The position numbers and the translations under genes were made by a program. Below are positions 37,059 to 49,399 of a DNA stretch of 64,000 bases, one piece after another. The first letter of the stretch is position 1. Every line of letters begins with the position of its first letter. The notes under the pieces are model-generated. The model did not search any database. It saw nothing but the letters and a program-made list of their open reading frames with translations, and was not told the origin of the DNA. Source of the stretch: Synaphobranchus kaupii (lineage: Eukaryota > Chordata > Actinopteri > Anguilliformes > Synaphobranchidae); NCBI GenBank assembly GCA_029718625.1, contig CM056376.1, positions 118,839,906 to 118,903,905 of the forward strand. Direction: 5' to 3'.

Positions 37059-37529
37059 CCTTCTTGCACACTCTTCCCAGAGAACTACATTATCTTCCCC
37101 CCTCTAATCACACGTCAGGGCAGAGATGGCCGAAAAAATCAATACAAATTACTATGGAGAAAGTGGCACTGATGGCTGGAATTGCAGCATATGTTTACAC
37201 TAAATCAGGCAATCTATCTTCATATCGGCTGTGTAATGCACGGGGTAGGGGGAGGGGGGATGGGGGGTGGGGGGGGGGGGGTTGGGGTGTCAGGGCTCAA
37301 GCCTCACGCCGCCGCTCTCCAATTACCCAGGCTCTCCGGGGGGGCCAGCCCTATCGATTGGCTGAAGGGCCGGCCCCCGCCTGGCGGCCAATGGGGGGCA
37401 GGGGTCAGAGGGCGCGGGGATTTTAATAAGGAGAAGTAATGGGTTTAATTTCAGAGGGGTGGGCCTGTCTGGCACGGTGGCCTTGCGCCGCTTTGAGAGG
37501 ATCATTAAAAACGAGAGTTCCCAGAGAAG

Positions 37530-39658
37530 GGAATCTCTTTCTCTGTTCCCTTCTCTCTATCTCTGTTCCCTTCTCTCTATCTCTATTCCCTTCTCTCTTT
37601 CTCTGTTCCCTTCTCTCTATCTCTGTTCCCTTCTCTCTATCTCTATTCCCTTCTCTCTATCTCTATTCCCTTCTCTCTATCTCTATTCCCTTCTCTCTAT
37701 CTCTAGTCCCTTCTCTCTATCTCTATTCCCTTTCTCTATCTCTAGTCCCTTCTCTCTATCTCTATTCCCTTCTCTCTATCTCTATTCCCTTCTCTCTATC
37801 TCTATTCCCTTCTCTCTATCTCTAGTCCCTTCTCTCTATCTCTATTCCCTTCTCTCTATCTCTAGTCCCTTCTCTCTATCTCTATTCCCTTCTCTCTATC
37901 TCTAGTCCCTTCTCTCTATCTCTATTCCCTTCTCTCTATCTCTATTCCCTTTTCTCTATCTCTAGTCCCTTCTCTCTGTCTCTATTCCCTTTTCTCTATC
38001 TCTATTCCCTTCTCTCTATCTCTATTCCCTTCTCTCTATCTCTATTCCCTTCTCTCTATCTCTATTCCCTTCTCTCTATCTCTATTCCCTTCTCTCTATC
38101 TCTATTCCCTTCTCTCTATCTCTATTCCATTCTCTCTATCTCTAGTCCCTTCTCTCTATCTCTAGTCCCTTCTCTCTATCTCTATTCCCTTCTCTCTATC
38201 TCTATTCCCTTTTCTCTATCTCTATTCCCTTCTCTCTATCTATATTCCCTTCTCTCTATCTCTATTCCCTTCTCTCTATCTCTATTCCCTTCTCTCTATC
38301 TCTATTCCCTTCTCTCTATCTCTATTCCATTCTCTCTATCTCCAGTCCCTTCTCTCTATCTCTAGTCCCTTCTCTCTATCTCTATTCCCTTCTCTCTATC
38401 TCTAGTCCCTTCTCTCTTTCTCTATTCCCTTCTCTCTATCTCTAGTCCCTTCTCTCTATCTCTATTCCCTTTCTCTATCTCTAGTCCCTTCTCTCTATCT
38501 CTAGTCCCTTCTCTCTATCTCTATTCCCTTCTCTCTATCTCTATTCCCTTCTCTCTATCTCTATTCCCTTCTCTCTATCTCTAGTCCCTTCTCTCTATCT
38601 CTATTCCCTTTCTCTATCTCTAGTCCCTTCTCTCTATCTCTAGTCCCTTCTCTCTATCTCTATTCCCTTCTCTCTATCTCTATTCCCTTCTCTCTATCTC
38701 TAGTCCCTTCTCTCTATCTCTATTCCCTTTCTCTATCTCTAGTCCATTCTCTCTATCTCTATTCCCTTTCTCTATCTCTAGTCCCTTCTCTCTATCTCTA
38801 TTCCCTTCTCTCTATCTCTGTTCCCTTCTCTCTATCTCTAGTCCCTTCTCTCTATCTCTGTTCCCTTCTCTCTATCTCTAGTCCCTTCTCTCTATCTCTA
38901 TTCCCTTCTCTATATCTCTAGTCCCTTCTCTCTATCTCTAGTCCCTTCTCTCTATATCTATTCCCTTTCTCTATCTCTATTCCCTTATCTCTATCTCTAT
39001 TACCTTCTCTCTATCTCTATTCCCTTCTCTCTATCTCTATTCCCTTCTCTCTATCTCTAGTCCCTTCTCTCTATCTCTAGTCCCTTCTCTCTATCTCTAT
39101 TCCCTTCTCTCTATCTCTATTCCCTTCTCTCTATCTCTAGTCCCTTCTCTCTATCTCTATTCCCTTCTCTCTATCTCTATTCCCTTCTCTCTATCTCTAT
39201 TCCCTTCTCTCTATCTCTATTCCCTTCTCTCTATCTCTAGTCCCTTCTCTCTTTCTCTATTCCCTTCTCTCTATCTCTAGTCCCTTCTCTCTATCTCTAT
39301 TCCCTTCTCTCTATCTCTAGTCCCTTCTCTCTATCTCTAGTCCCTTCTCTCTATCTCTATTCCCTTTCTCTATCTCTAGTCCCTTCTCTCTATCTCTAGT
39401 CCCTTCTCTCTATCTCTATTCCCTTTCTCTATCTCTAGTCCCTTCTCTCTATCTCTATTCCCTTTCTCTATCTCTAGTCCCTTCTCTCTATCTCTAGTCC
39501 CTTCTCTCTATCTCTAGTCCCTTCTCTCTATCTCTATTCCCTTCTCTCTATCTCTATTCCCTTCTCTCTATCTCTAGTCCCTTCTCTCTATCTCTAGTCC
39601 CTTCTCTCTATCTCTAGTCCCTTCTCTCTATCTCTAGTCTCTTCTCTCTATCTCTATC
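37530..39658. repeat. 2.1 kb polypyrimidine minisatellite, 20-bp unit
   Basis: About 106 tandem copies of TATTCCCTTCTCTCTATCTC. The main variants are TAGTCCC or TGTTCCC in place of TATTCCC, and 19-bp units lacking one base. The + strand is more than 85 per cent pyrimidine, with A as the main purine. Because 20 is not a multiple of 3, translation cycles through frames of Ser/Leu/Pro/Tyr. It is not coding. Confidence 0.98.
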
Positions 39659-39897
39659 TGTGTCAGTAGCTCACGTTACATACATATCTGCATCTGCCTC
39701 TCCTCTGTCCGACTGTATGTGTCTCTATCTTTCTGCGTCTCTTCTCACATCTCTTTCAATCTCATTCTGTCTCTTTTTCTATCTCCTATCTATGTCTTAT
39801 TTTTCTCACTCAGTTAAAATACAAATTCAAATAGAATTTTACTGGCAGGACTTCAGCGAGACAAGGTTCCAGGTGACAGAAATAATTGAACTACCCA

Positions 39898-39938
39898 TTA
39901 ATAATAATAATAATAATAAGAATAATAATAATAATAAT
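39898..39938. repeat. (AAT)n microsatellite
   Basis: About 13 AAT triplets with one AAG interruption. Confidence 0.95.
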
Positions 39939-40319
39939 GTTCCTCAGCTCCTAACAGTAATCAGTTTGTCTGAGATTGTGAGGACCTGAACTCCTATACC
40001 TTCCCAGTTTTCTTAATATATGTATGACACAACCTATTGTTAACATAAGCAACATAACATTCTTAACATAAGCCTTTAACGTATTTTATAAGTTTTTGAT
40101 AACATAAGGTGCAAATATAAAGACTGCAGTTCAGTCCTTAGCAGCCAGTCAATCAGCTCTGTCTCCTGCAAGGCTTACAATTTAAGCTCTGTGTACAGTC
40201 ATTTAACACAGTCAAAAAGGATAAGCTAGCTACCCTGAACTGCATGTAGGCCTACTGATGGAGACTGCAGACAAGTACTGAAGTGTTGTTAACCAGTGAT
40301 GGCCAAGAGGTCACAGCAG

Positions 40320-40326
<7 letters not shown>

Positions 40327-40350
<24 letters not shown>

Positions 40351-40371
40351 CTACACACACACACACACACA
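40327..40371. repeat. (CA)n microsatellite
   Basis: CA dinucleotides with one CTA interruption. A shorter CA tract follows near 40435. Confidence 0.93.
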
Positions 40372-40559
40372 TAAATTCAGACTCTTTCCGTCTCTCTCAC
40401 ACAGAATCCTGTATTCGTCTTCCTTTTCTATCTTACACACACACACAGGCATAAACAGACACGCACATGCACACGTAAGCACCCCACCTGCCCCCAAAGC
40501 TCCTTTCTTCTCCTCTACATGTGAGACCGTCTCGGGCAAATTTGATTTAGCAGCTTGAG

Positions 40560-40900
40560 GTGTCTCATTCCGGGGGAAAAGAAAACAAATATTGTTATAA
40601 CGGTAATAACATCTATTTGCCATCGCAACAACGGCAGCCGGGGCTTTGAAAAGGCCTGCTCCAGCGCTGTGCCCTTATTCTTATTCATGAAAACGGCGGT
40701 TATGCATATTAGCGCAAACTAGCTATTCTACTCTCCGGCATTTGGAGTGTCAATCATCCTTACGGAATACAAGAGGTGCCGGTGACAAAGGCGGAGCGGG
40801 GCACGGTGGCTGACAAATTGTCCCCAAAGTCAAATTTGACAGCCTTTTATGATTAATGGACTTGATTATGGAGAAATTTCTTTAAGTCGTTTCCGGGTGT
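40560..40900. promoter_or_regulatory. Strong candidate conserved non-coding element about 1.1 kb upstream of exon A
   Basis: Complex sequence between low-complexity blocks, with clustered transcription-factor-like words: attcatgaaaacggcggtta, tgcatattagcgcaaacta, gtcaatcatccttacgg, gacagccttttatgattaat and ggacttgattatgg. It has no open frame of interest. The composition contrasts sharply with the surrounding simple repeats, which suggests constraint. Confidence 0.4.
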
Positions 40901-41976
40901 TTATTTTTTTGCCTCCGCATTCGGAGAAAAGAGAGATGGAAAGCGAGGCAGAAAGGACGGCGATTGGGAGAATGGAATTAACCTACGAGTCAACGGTTTC
41001 AGAAAGAGAGAGGGGATGAGAGGAGAGAGAGGGCAACAAAATTTAATTAGTGTGAGTCGGTAAGTGGAAGGGACACGGTTTGGGGACAGGTAAAGTGGAG
41101 GCTCTCTCATGGCAGGCTTAATAAACAGGACGGGCGCTATCGAACTGTGACAGAGCGGGATGGAAGTTCTTAGTAGCGCGGCGGATGAACTTGGCCCGGA
41201 ACATGAGCGTTACATGCGACGCTGCCGCTGCAATTCACGCAGATAAGCGGATGAAGAATGGACTCCCCAGCACACAAAACACTAATCAGAAATCACAGCA
41301 AAACATATCAGTGCGCATATCTCTCTGTTCGGGTCGGTAGGTCGCACACTTATTGACTCGCTTCACCATTCAGACGTTTGAGAACATGCGCCTACCACTG
41401 TGGACTTCCACGCAGAAAGCAATTTCAGTCACACCGTACATAATGCACTGACAGCAGGCTTGCAGCATTGTATTTGGCATCATTATATGGACCCTGGAAT
41501 GCTCTGTATATCAGCAATAAAGTGAAGCTTACATGTTCACTTTCTCCTCATTCAAATACCAAAACATTTCACATATATGTCAAGGCGTACTGTGGATTGT
41601 AAAGAAAAAATGTCAGCTCTTCTTATTTTCATCCAAATAATATCTGCACAAATATTCTGAAATAGGCTGTCAAATCATGTTTCAAAATGTATTTTACAGC
41701 ATTAAGTATAGAGTTGCAAGAGCCACATGCAAGTAGAAGGAAACAGATCTTTTCAATAGACTGTGTGTACCTTGAACATTTATCTCAACATCCATTCATC
41801 CATTATCACAACATGACATTCCATACATATTAAATGTGGCGTTCCACCACGTGTCGGCGCGTTTTTTTTTGGGCAGGGGTATTGGTTTTTGTCCTTCGTT
41901 CCTCTGGTGCGCTCATATGGATGCATGCCACTCCAGCTCTGCAGTGGTTCTCACACTGGCTCCTTCTCCTCCCCAG

Positions 41977-42065
41977 CCCTGAATGAGCCCACCATCGACT
42001 ACGGCTTCCAAAGGTTACAGAAGGTCATTCCCAGACACCCGGGAGACCCGGAGAGACTACCCAAG
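41977..42065 (+). CDS. ebf3/ebf4: EBF/COE transcription factor, exon A (end of IPT/TIG domain and HLH helix 1)
   Basis: Internal coding exon of 89 nt. It is preceded by a pyrimidine-rich acceptor (tctcctccccag) and followed by the donor gtaag at 42066. The first two bases complete a split Ala codon, after which the frame reads [13 protein letters not shown] and then [16 protein letters not shown], ending on a codon boundary. This is the highly conserved COE/EBF segment that closes the IPT/TIG domain and forms helix 1 of the atypical helix-loop-helix used for homodimerisation. EBFs are nuclear DNA-binding factors acting in B-cell, olfactory, adipocyte and neuronal differentiation. A run of 14 G lies just downstream of the donor. 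Family assignment is near certain. The paralogue is inferred from the later exons. Confidence 0.96.
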
Positions 42066-43019
42066 GTAAGACTCGGGGGGGGGGGGGGTTAAGGGGCAAA
42101 GGGCAAATCGGCCACAGGCAAAGCCAAATTTGAAATCTTAGTCAGAAGCCTGATGAAATGGCAATACGCTGATGTCATTAACTGTAAAATCATATAGTTA
42201 TACCTGAATGGATGTCTTATTTTGTGTTTAGTAATTCAAAGTACTTTAGTTGCAATCGGGATTAGTTATGTAGCTCTAGATATCCACAGTAATTACAGGC
42301 TATTTATTTTATATGGGATGGTAGCAACTTTCTTAGTAGCAGAGTGCATGAGGTAAAGCACTAAAATACTATTATTAACATGCCGTATGAGTTTTTTCAA
42401 TGTGTAAATTGCCATAAAATAACGGATGTTTGGTGCACTATAAAAGAGATTGTTTTGACTTCTGTTGTGAGAATACACTGCACTGAAAATGTTACAAATT
42501 TTATCATCAATATATGATACTTACACTGCATCAGTTTTTCCCACTTTTTTACATGTAGTTATGTTTCTATATCTGTTTTTGCAATATAGAAACTGCGTTA
42601 CATTTTAACATGCATACGATTCAAAACGTGGAAGTGACAATGATATATTTTCGACGCATTCTGGATGAGAATTTTTAAAAATAGATTTTGGCATAAGTGT
42701 GAAGCTGTGGTCGAGTGGTCCGCGCTGCTGAGTCCTTGGCTAAACTTGGTTCATTTCTGTTGATTTCAATCGGAGCCAGACATGGGTCAGAAACGGGCCC
42801 GATCCTCTGACCCACCGCCGGACGAAACCCTCTTGGCTCTAGCACCCGGGGCAACGGTCCGATCCCATTTCCCAAAACAACTCATTTGCTCGGCTAAAAA
42901 AAAAAAGCTGCGACGCAACCAAAAAAAGGCTTTCCTTTGAAGTCCTGTACAGGCTGTGCGCGGGTCTGAGCTACGCTGTCCACGTGGAGGAAATAAAGCA
43001 AGGTACGAGGGAGAGCAAG

Positions 43020-43140
43020 GCTTTGGCAACATTTCAAACTCGTCGTCTCTCCCTCCCTCCGTCCCTCCCTCCTTCCCTCCCGCTCTCTCTCGACCGCTCC
43101 CGCTCTCCCTTCCTTTCACTGACTCGCGCACATACGAACG
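43020..43140. repeat. CT-rich tract with CCCT words
   Basis: Pyrimidine-rich run of ctccctcc and ctctcg words. Confidence 0.75.
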
Positions 43141-43544
43141 CACGCCTGCACGCGCACAGCTTGAGCGCAACACGGTCTACCTCCCTTTGCCCTCGGCGCT
43201 TTGCCGCCTAGTTAGTATGAAAAGATTATTTTCCCCCCCTAAAAAACAGGGCGGCTAAGTGAGTGAGATTCCGTTGGGCAGAGAACTGCTGTAGGAGGCG
43301 ATACAATAAGATGGGGACTGACAGTTTAAAACAGCTGCCAAATTGAAGCCATTTATCAAAATCTGACATCTCAGATCCAGTCACCAAAAAAGCAGTTTTT
43401 TTGTAAATTGATACTAATAGCAGACATACATTGTCTGGCCCCTTTGAAGCCTCGCTCTGTGGCAGAGGAGAATATTCTTATCAGTTTTATTATTATTTAT
43501 TTTTTATTCACAAGAAAACTCAATAAGAGATTGGATTTTTTTTT

Positions 43545-43775
43545 TTTTTCGTGGTCCTCCGAGCTCTGAGATATTGACGCGGCTCGCGCGTATGAATAAG
43601 TAATCGGCGTGGGCGCCAACGATCCCGAAACGGACGCGGCTTTCAACGGCCCGCCGCTCTCCAGGTTGTTGATGCGTCGAGACAAAAGTCGGTGGCGCTC
43701 GGCGTGCCCGTCCATTAACGTTCCCGTCAGACCTCCTTGAGGCTTCCCCGTTCTCTCTAAGGCGGGCACTAGCCC
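43545..43775. promoter_or_regulatory. CpG-rich intronic block
   Basis: Dense CpGs (attgacgcggctcgcgcgta, gatcccgaaacggacgcggc, aacggcccgccgctctcc). Candidate regulatory element 1.5 kb downstream of exon A. Confidence 0.35.
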
Positions 43776-43899
43776 TGTCCCGTAGAGAGAGGGCTGGGCT
43801 GTTCCAATTGAACCGCTGCTGAGTTATTGAATTAAGGGCGGGCGGCTGCAGGGAGCTGGCCCCCACACACCCCTCTCTCCCCCTCTCTTCTCTTCAGAG

Positions 43900-44150
43900 G
43901 CAGGGCGATAGATGGAGTGTTTTGAGAGCCAGCTGCGCTTGGCGATGACCTTTGCAGGGCCGGTCCGTATCATGTTTGCCTTTAATTTCATTTCCAGTCC
44001 GCCTTGGCTGCAAGTGGACGGGTCCCACTCCAGATTTATTGAAAATATGGATCTGATTCAAGACCCTCCTCCATAGAGGAAACGGTAGCACATTTTACCG
44101 TGCGATACCAGTCTCCCATCTGAACAGTCCGAGATTATTGTAATTTAATG
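43900..44150. promoter_or_regulatory. Candidate conserved non-coding block
   Basis: Non-repetitive, balanced sequence such as ttggcgatgacctttgcagg and aaatatggatctgattcaag. No recognisable frame. Inferred from texture only. Confidence 0.28.
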
Positions 44151-44294
44151 TGAAATGTGGTCACGTAAACAGGACAACTTTATTACTTAAGATCCCTCTT
44201 AGATTTGTTCAGCGTGGAATAGTTCTTACACACATATACCCTAAATTTACACTATTTTTCTCACTCACCCTCTGTTACACACTTCTTTTTCGTG

Positions 44295-44361
44295 CTCACA
44301 CTCAAACTTTTGCTTACTCTTTCTCCACACACACGTGTGCACATGCACACGCTTACACACA

Positions 44362-44400
<39 letters not shown>
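44295..44400. repeat. (CA)n microsatellite
   Basis: Degenerate CA words leading to an uninterrupted core at about 44358-44400. Confidence 0.93.
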
Positions 44401-44402
<2 letters not shown>

Positions 44403-44493
44403 TACATAAAATTTACATAAATGAATAATCTTTCTCTCCTTCAATAACTATTTCTTGTATCTTACACAAACGTTTGTGCTTCCAGGTACATGC

Positions 44494-44519
44494 ACGCAAA
44501 CACACACATGCACATACAA

Positions 44520-44550
<31 letters not shown>

Positions 44551-44661
44551 TGCGCACACACACACACATACAAATGCATGCGCACACACACAAACACACA
44601 CACACACACGTCCGCACACACACACACACACACACGCACACACACAAACACACACATGCGT

Positions 44662-44708
<47 letters not shown>
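44494..44708. repeat. Long imperfect CA array
   Basis: About 215 bases of CA dinucleotides with CAAA, CATG and CG interruptions, ending in a pure CA core. It keeps several frames open as Thr/His or Val/Cys repeats, which is not coding. Confidence 0.95.
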
Positions 44709-44710
<2 letters not shown>

Positions 44711-44937
44711 GCTTTTGCTGGGTCTATCCTCTGTGTGCCTGCAGGCTGCCTTAGGGCTTGTGTGTCTTGTGGAGGGAGTGGAGTGTGTCTCTGTACCCCT
44801 CCTGTCCAAAACACCATCCTGTCCCGAGCCACTCTGGGCTGCTGCCAGGTGGCTATGAGCCCCACCAGGCAGATGTCCTACTGCCAGCTGGGCACTGGGC
44901 ACCAGAGACATGGGGCTCACCCTTTTGAGGAGGAGGT

Positions 44938-44958
44938 GGGGGGGGGGGGGGGGGGGGG
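44938..44958. repeat. Poly-G run of 21
   Basis: Twenty-one consecutive G after gaggaggt. Confidence 0.93.
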
Positions 44959-47900
44959 CAAAGGCCTCCAAGACACAGACTAAATCACCCCCTGGAATAT
45001 ATCCACATACCCACTTCCCAATTTTATGTAGGGACTCACTCAGTCCATACACATGTATTGTACAGCTCTCTTTCCGCAGCTTTGATTTCCTTTACTAAGG
45101 GCTGCAGAAAAGTGGGTTTATCATGTGCAATCGTGGTACTAATCATGCACTTGCATTCATTAATTTTCATAAAATATGTCCTTTACAATGACTGGGTGTC
45201 ATAAAACAGTTTTTCTTGGTTGGTGTGCCCTTTTCTCACTCTGAGCGGCTCATCAAAAGGTCTCTGCACGGCCCCGCTACTAATTGTAATACTAATTGTT
45301 CTGTTGGTAGAGAAATCTATAAAGGTAAAATATCATGTCAAAAAAGTTTAATTGCCTCTCCTGCCAACCAGAGCAGTTTTCATGCCAGTGTTTGTTGTGT
45401 CCGATGCAGATCTCTTTTTCTGTCAGGCCTCTAGCCGCCTTATCTCCGTTTTTACACCACAAATTTTGAGTTTGAACAGGACTATGAGCAAAAAAGAATT
45501 ATACGTCTAAAACGTCTAATTGTAACACTGTAAATATGACATTTGTAAAAGTTATAGACAAAGAGCACAGTGCATTTCTTCTAATGATTAAAAGTTCTTG
45601 TTTTTATCATCTTTATTATTTAGATTAATCTCCTGAGCTTTGAATGGGGGAGCGGGTATCCAAACCTCCATAAAAGGCAGTGCTGTGTACAGCACATTGA
45701 GTAGTTATGTCCTTCATATTGATTGGTGTGCCTGTACTTAGCACTTCCTGTTTATCTTTGTGGTGTTATCCTGACATTTTATCCTGTGGACATAGGTCTT
45801 GCTTGCTGTTGGCCCATGTGAAAGCAGGAGCAGGTTGCTCCAATCATAAAATAAGGCCATAAACAAGATCAAAGTGATCAAAAGGAACACAAGGAGCACC
45901 TTGTAGGCTAAAGGGCATCGAGGTGAATTTGTACAAGCATGTCTTGACAATAAAATCCTGTGTTATCTCTGCAGGTGGTACATATTTAACTGTCCTGGAG
46001 TTACTTACTCCTATTATGTGCAATCGTGTGTTAAGTGCCTAATATCACATCATTCCTGAGCTGTTTTTGTTATCAGGATTTTACTATGCAGCTTAACCGG
46101 CTGTGACTATGGCAGTGGGGGGTGGGAAAAGACAGTGTTGGCCAGTGATAACAGCAGGATGACAGAGACAGTCCCTGTGGTTGAGTCAATGCAATCGATC
46201 TGCATCTTGTCTGGATAGAATGTTGAAGGTTCCCATAAACAAATGAGGTTCCACCGGGAGATTTTTTTTCTCTGCAGAACGGGGGAAGAATGAGACCAGC
46301 CCATCCAGGTGGCGTAATGAACCTCCTCTTCCTCTGGGTGTATTGCACATGACCTGGGGAGGCATCGTATCTTATGTCTTTGAGCAAAAAAGGCTGCAGG
46401 TGATTCATCATCTTTAAGTTACCTGTCCGGGGGCTCCTATGCCTTGGCCAGGGGTTCTACAGTGTCCCTGAGCTCAGAAGTGAAGAGCCCATCCTGTACT
46501 TAAGGAGGCAGAACACAGTGAGAAAAGTGAGAGAAAATAGAAATGGGAACAATAGGAGGCTGTTTTCAGACGCAGCGAGCCATAGGGAGCCAAGCTTTCA
46601 TTGAAATACATAGTGCCCTCTGTCTTGGAGTCCTCAAGTGATGACCTAGAGTACCAGCAACACATTCAACTGTACTTTAGGCCAGTTTTATGCCATACAG
46701 CATGGAACAAAGCTACGGGTCAACAGTGAGCCATATTCCTTATTCATTTAGCAGATATATTTTTTAAACTCCTAAATTGATCATTTTCTTTGGTCAGTGT
46801 GCATGTTGGTTGTATCAAGACTGGAACACTGAGTACTGTCCAATCAGAAGAGCCTCGAGCTGAGGTGAAAGTTTAAAGGGAACCAAGTGTTCTACACTGA
46901 ATGTTATCATAAGTTTACCTCATAGGGAATCTTTTCAAAAATCCCTTGTAGTTTAGTTGGATGTGTCATTCACCCTTAGGCAATAGAATGCAGAAATTAA
47001 CCCATTGAAGTCTGGTGTTTCTATCATTGGAAGTGCTTGAATTCAAATCTGAGGGGAAAGCCCTTCGAGGTGATGACAATATTTTCACTGTGCATTCTGC
47101 CATTTAATAAAATGACCCTGCTCCTACAGTATAATGGCACCACAAACAGCATACTTCTCTCAATCATGCTCAGCTAAGAGAGAACCATGTAAAACAGCCA
47201 GTGGGTCATGGTGTGAAATATGTATGTTTGTTTCTGGAACTGGCAACCAGCTGGCAAACTCCTTTGCCAAAATGGAGCATTTTTTGGTTCTGATCTCTCA
47301 GCATACTGGAACACGCTACATTGAGGTCTCCCACCCAATGAAGCAGAGCACTTACTTATTTTAAATTATTCATCCCTAAATTATTAGATCTCTGGGGATT
47401 CTAATAAGACAATGTATGACAATAGACTTTCAACAGAATGAATGGCATCATAGCCTTAAAAACATGAGATTAAACTTTCAAAAGCTAACACCTAGCTAGC
47501 AGTGCTGATTTGATTAGCTAAAGCGTTTTTTTTTTCAAGCGTAGTTTCTGGAAATAGATTTTGGGTTCAGTTTTATTTGAAATGGTGGCACAGGAAATGC
47601 AAAAAGCATTGAAATATCTAAGTATATTCCTGTGCTTTCAAATGGAGTGTTTTATGCCACGTTCGGACAACTTCAGACAGCTGACAGGATTCTAAACTGG
47701 ACAGCGGTGATTGTGTAGACTGCATGCATCAATATTTTACTCCAAGATGTCCGATTAATTTATCGTCCTGTGGCAGCTGGGGTTTGTGGGCTCTCTGTTT
47801 CTTTTTCTCTCTCTCCACCCCAGCGCATTACATTGATGCCGGTTTAGACCACAGACAAGATTTTAGTCTTTGTGACTGGAACATTTTCTGCATCTCATAC

Positions 47901-48030
47901 TCTCTGGGTGGCACTCAATTTAACAGTGCTTACATATTGCCATTTCCCAGTTTTCACATCACATGGGGCTGCAAGTAACAAAATCCATGTTTAGGAAATG
48001 TAAAAATGTAGCCCTTTAAATTCTGAGAAG

Positions 48031-48350
48031 CTAGCATTAGCCCGAGTGAAAGATTTGGCCAACGCAAAGACAGAAAACATAGCATTAGCCTGAGTGACAC
48101 ATTCGGCCAACGCAAAGACAGAGAACATAGCATTATCCTGAGTGACACATTTGGCCAATGCAAAGACAGAGAACATAGCATTAGCCTGAGTGACACATTC
48201 GGCCAACGCAAAGACAGAGAACATAGCATTAGCCTGAGTGACACATTCGGCCAACGCAAAGACAGAGAACATAGCATTATCCTGAGTGACACATTTGGCC
48301 AACGCAAAGACAGAGAACATAGCATTAGCCTGAGTGACACATTCGGCCAT
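48031..48350. repeat. 48-bp minisatellite, about 6.7 copies
   Basis: The unit is acatagcattagcctgagtg, acacattcggccaacgcaaa, gacagaga (48 bp). Two unit types alternate: one has cattagcctg with attcgg, the other cattatcctg with atttgg. The unit is a multiple of 3 and lacks stops in two minus-strand frames, so both show 16-residue repeats. The array sits in plain intron, so I do not call it coding. Confidence 0.96.
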
Positions 48351-49399
48351 GTTCGTCAGCTGCATATTTTCTCTATTTTTCAGAGAATCAGAAACAGGAT
48401 CAACTTTGAACGTGGCTCTACAACGGCCATGATTAACACACCCTGTGAGCTTACCTGAAGTTCAGGGGTTCAAGGGGGGAGTCCGCGGGTTGGTATATGA
48501 GTGGATGGATTTCTACATACGTAAGGATGCATGCAGCAGTGACGTATGGGGACGAGACGATTTCAAGAGCCCTGACTGACAGAGGCCCTCAACAAATTGT
48601 GCTGTGACAGGGTAGGGTGGCCTGGGGTGTTGGGGCCCAATGTGAGATATTTTCATGGGGCCCAAAATCCCTGGCTGTGTGCCTGGATGCATGTGAAAAG
48701 TGAGGCAAGAGAAATCATAGAGAACTAATATGCCTGATGAACACTTAGCAAAGATGAAGTGGTGACAGCAGGGAGCTGTAGACTTGTCGAGTAATGGATA
48801 TTTTTAAACACAGAAACAATTGGCCATTGGTGTTTTGAAATTGCTGCTTGGTTATTTCATGTCTACGAATAATATCAAGTGTCCTTCACTTAGTGTGTTA
48901 CAACACTGACATTACCTAGGCGTCCAAAACAAGAGGGGGTGGGGGGTCCATATCGTCCGCCGAGGTGGTTATCAAATGGGGCAGAAACGACGATCCCAGC
49001 GTGTCAAACTGGCTGTCCTGAGTTGCTCAGAGGGATGCGGAGTGGCAGTGGTTCCTCTTCGTGGAGGTGCGGGGATGTGATAAGAGATTATGATGATAAC
49101 GGGGAGTTGGTGCATTAGGCTATTGATCGGGCCGGCTCTTGCAGGCGGTAAAGCACCAGCGCTTTGATTGCTGGCACTTACCCTGACAGGAATCCGATGG
49201 CGCTGTCTCTCAGCCCACAGGAGGACAACTGGGGGGTGGGGCATGGGGGTGTGTGGACACTGGCATCCCCCCAACAGAGGGACCCTAACCCCTCAACCCC
49301 CACACCTTCCCCCCCCCCCTGCCCAGGTGGAATACTAATGTTGTCTTTTATGCTTTTACTTTTAATATGTTTTCATGACTTTTTAATTACTTTTATTTT

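Larger units (their letters stand above)
1..41976 (+). other. Large EBF intron, 3' part (at least 42 kb)
   Basis: No exon of EBF or of any other recognisable gene was found here. I looked for the zinc-knuckle DNA-binding exons, the IPT exon (GGATVIIIGDNFF type) and the exon ending in the RFIYT segment, and saw none, although 500 bases are N. The interval contains the repeats and candidate regulatory blocks listed separately. Stretches where I see nothing distinctive include 4600-5450, 5550-7000, 8350-9350, 14600-15700, 16100-16700, 21300-21750, 22300-23400, 26150-27150, 31550-32300 and 35240-35900. All of these are ordinary AT-rich intron. Confidence 0.75.

Noticed and set aside
37439..37905. 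Open frames of 128 and 148 codons rich in Ser/Leu/Pro
   Set aside because: They read into the 20-bp pyrimidine array, whose 20-bp period cycles through the frames. Not coding.
44413..45052. Val/Cys and Thr/His open frames of 120 to 196 codons on both strands
   Set aside because: They come from the CA/GT array. Both strands are open at the same place, which is typical of dinucleotide repeats.
48031..48350. CRISPR-like repeated structure
   Set aside because: The units are directly adjacent with no unique spacers, so this is a minisatellite. The same applies to the arrays at 28070, 37530 and 56125.
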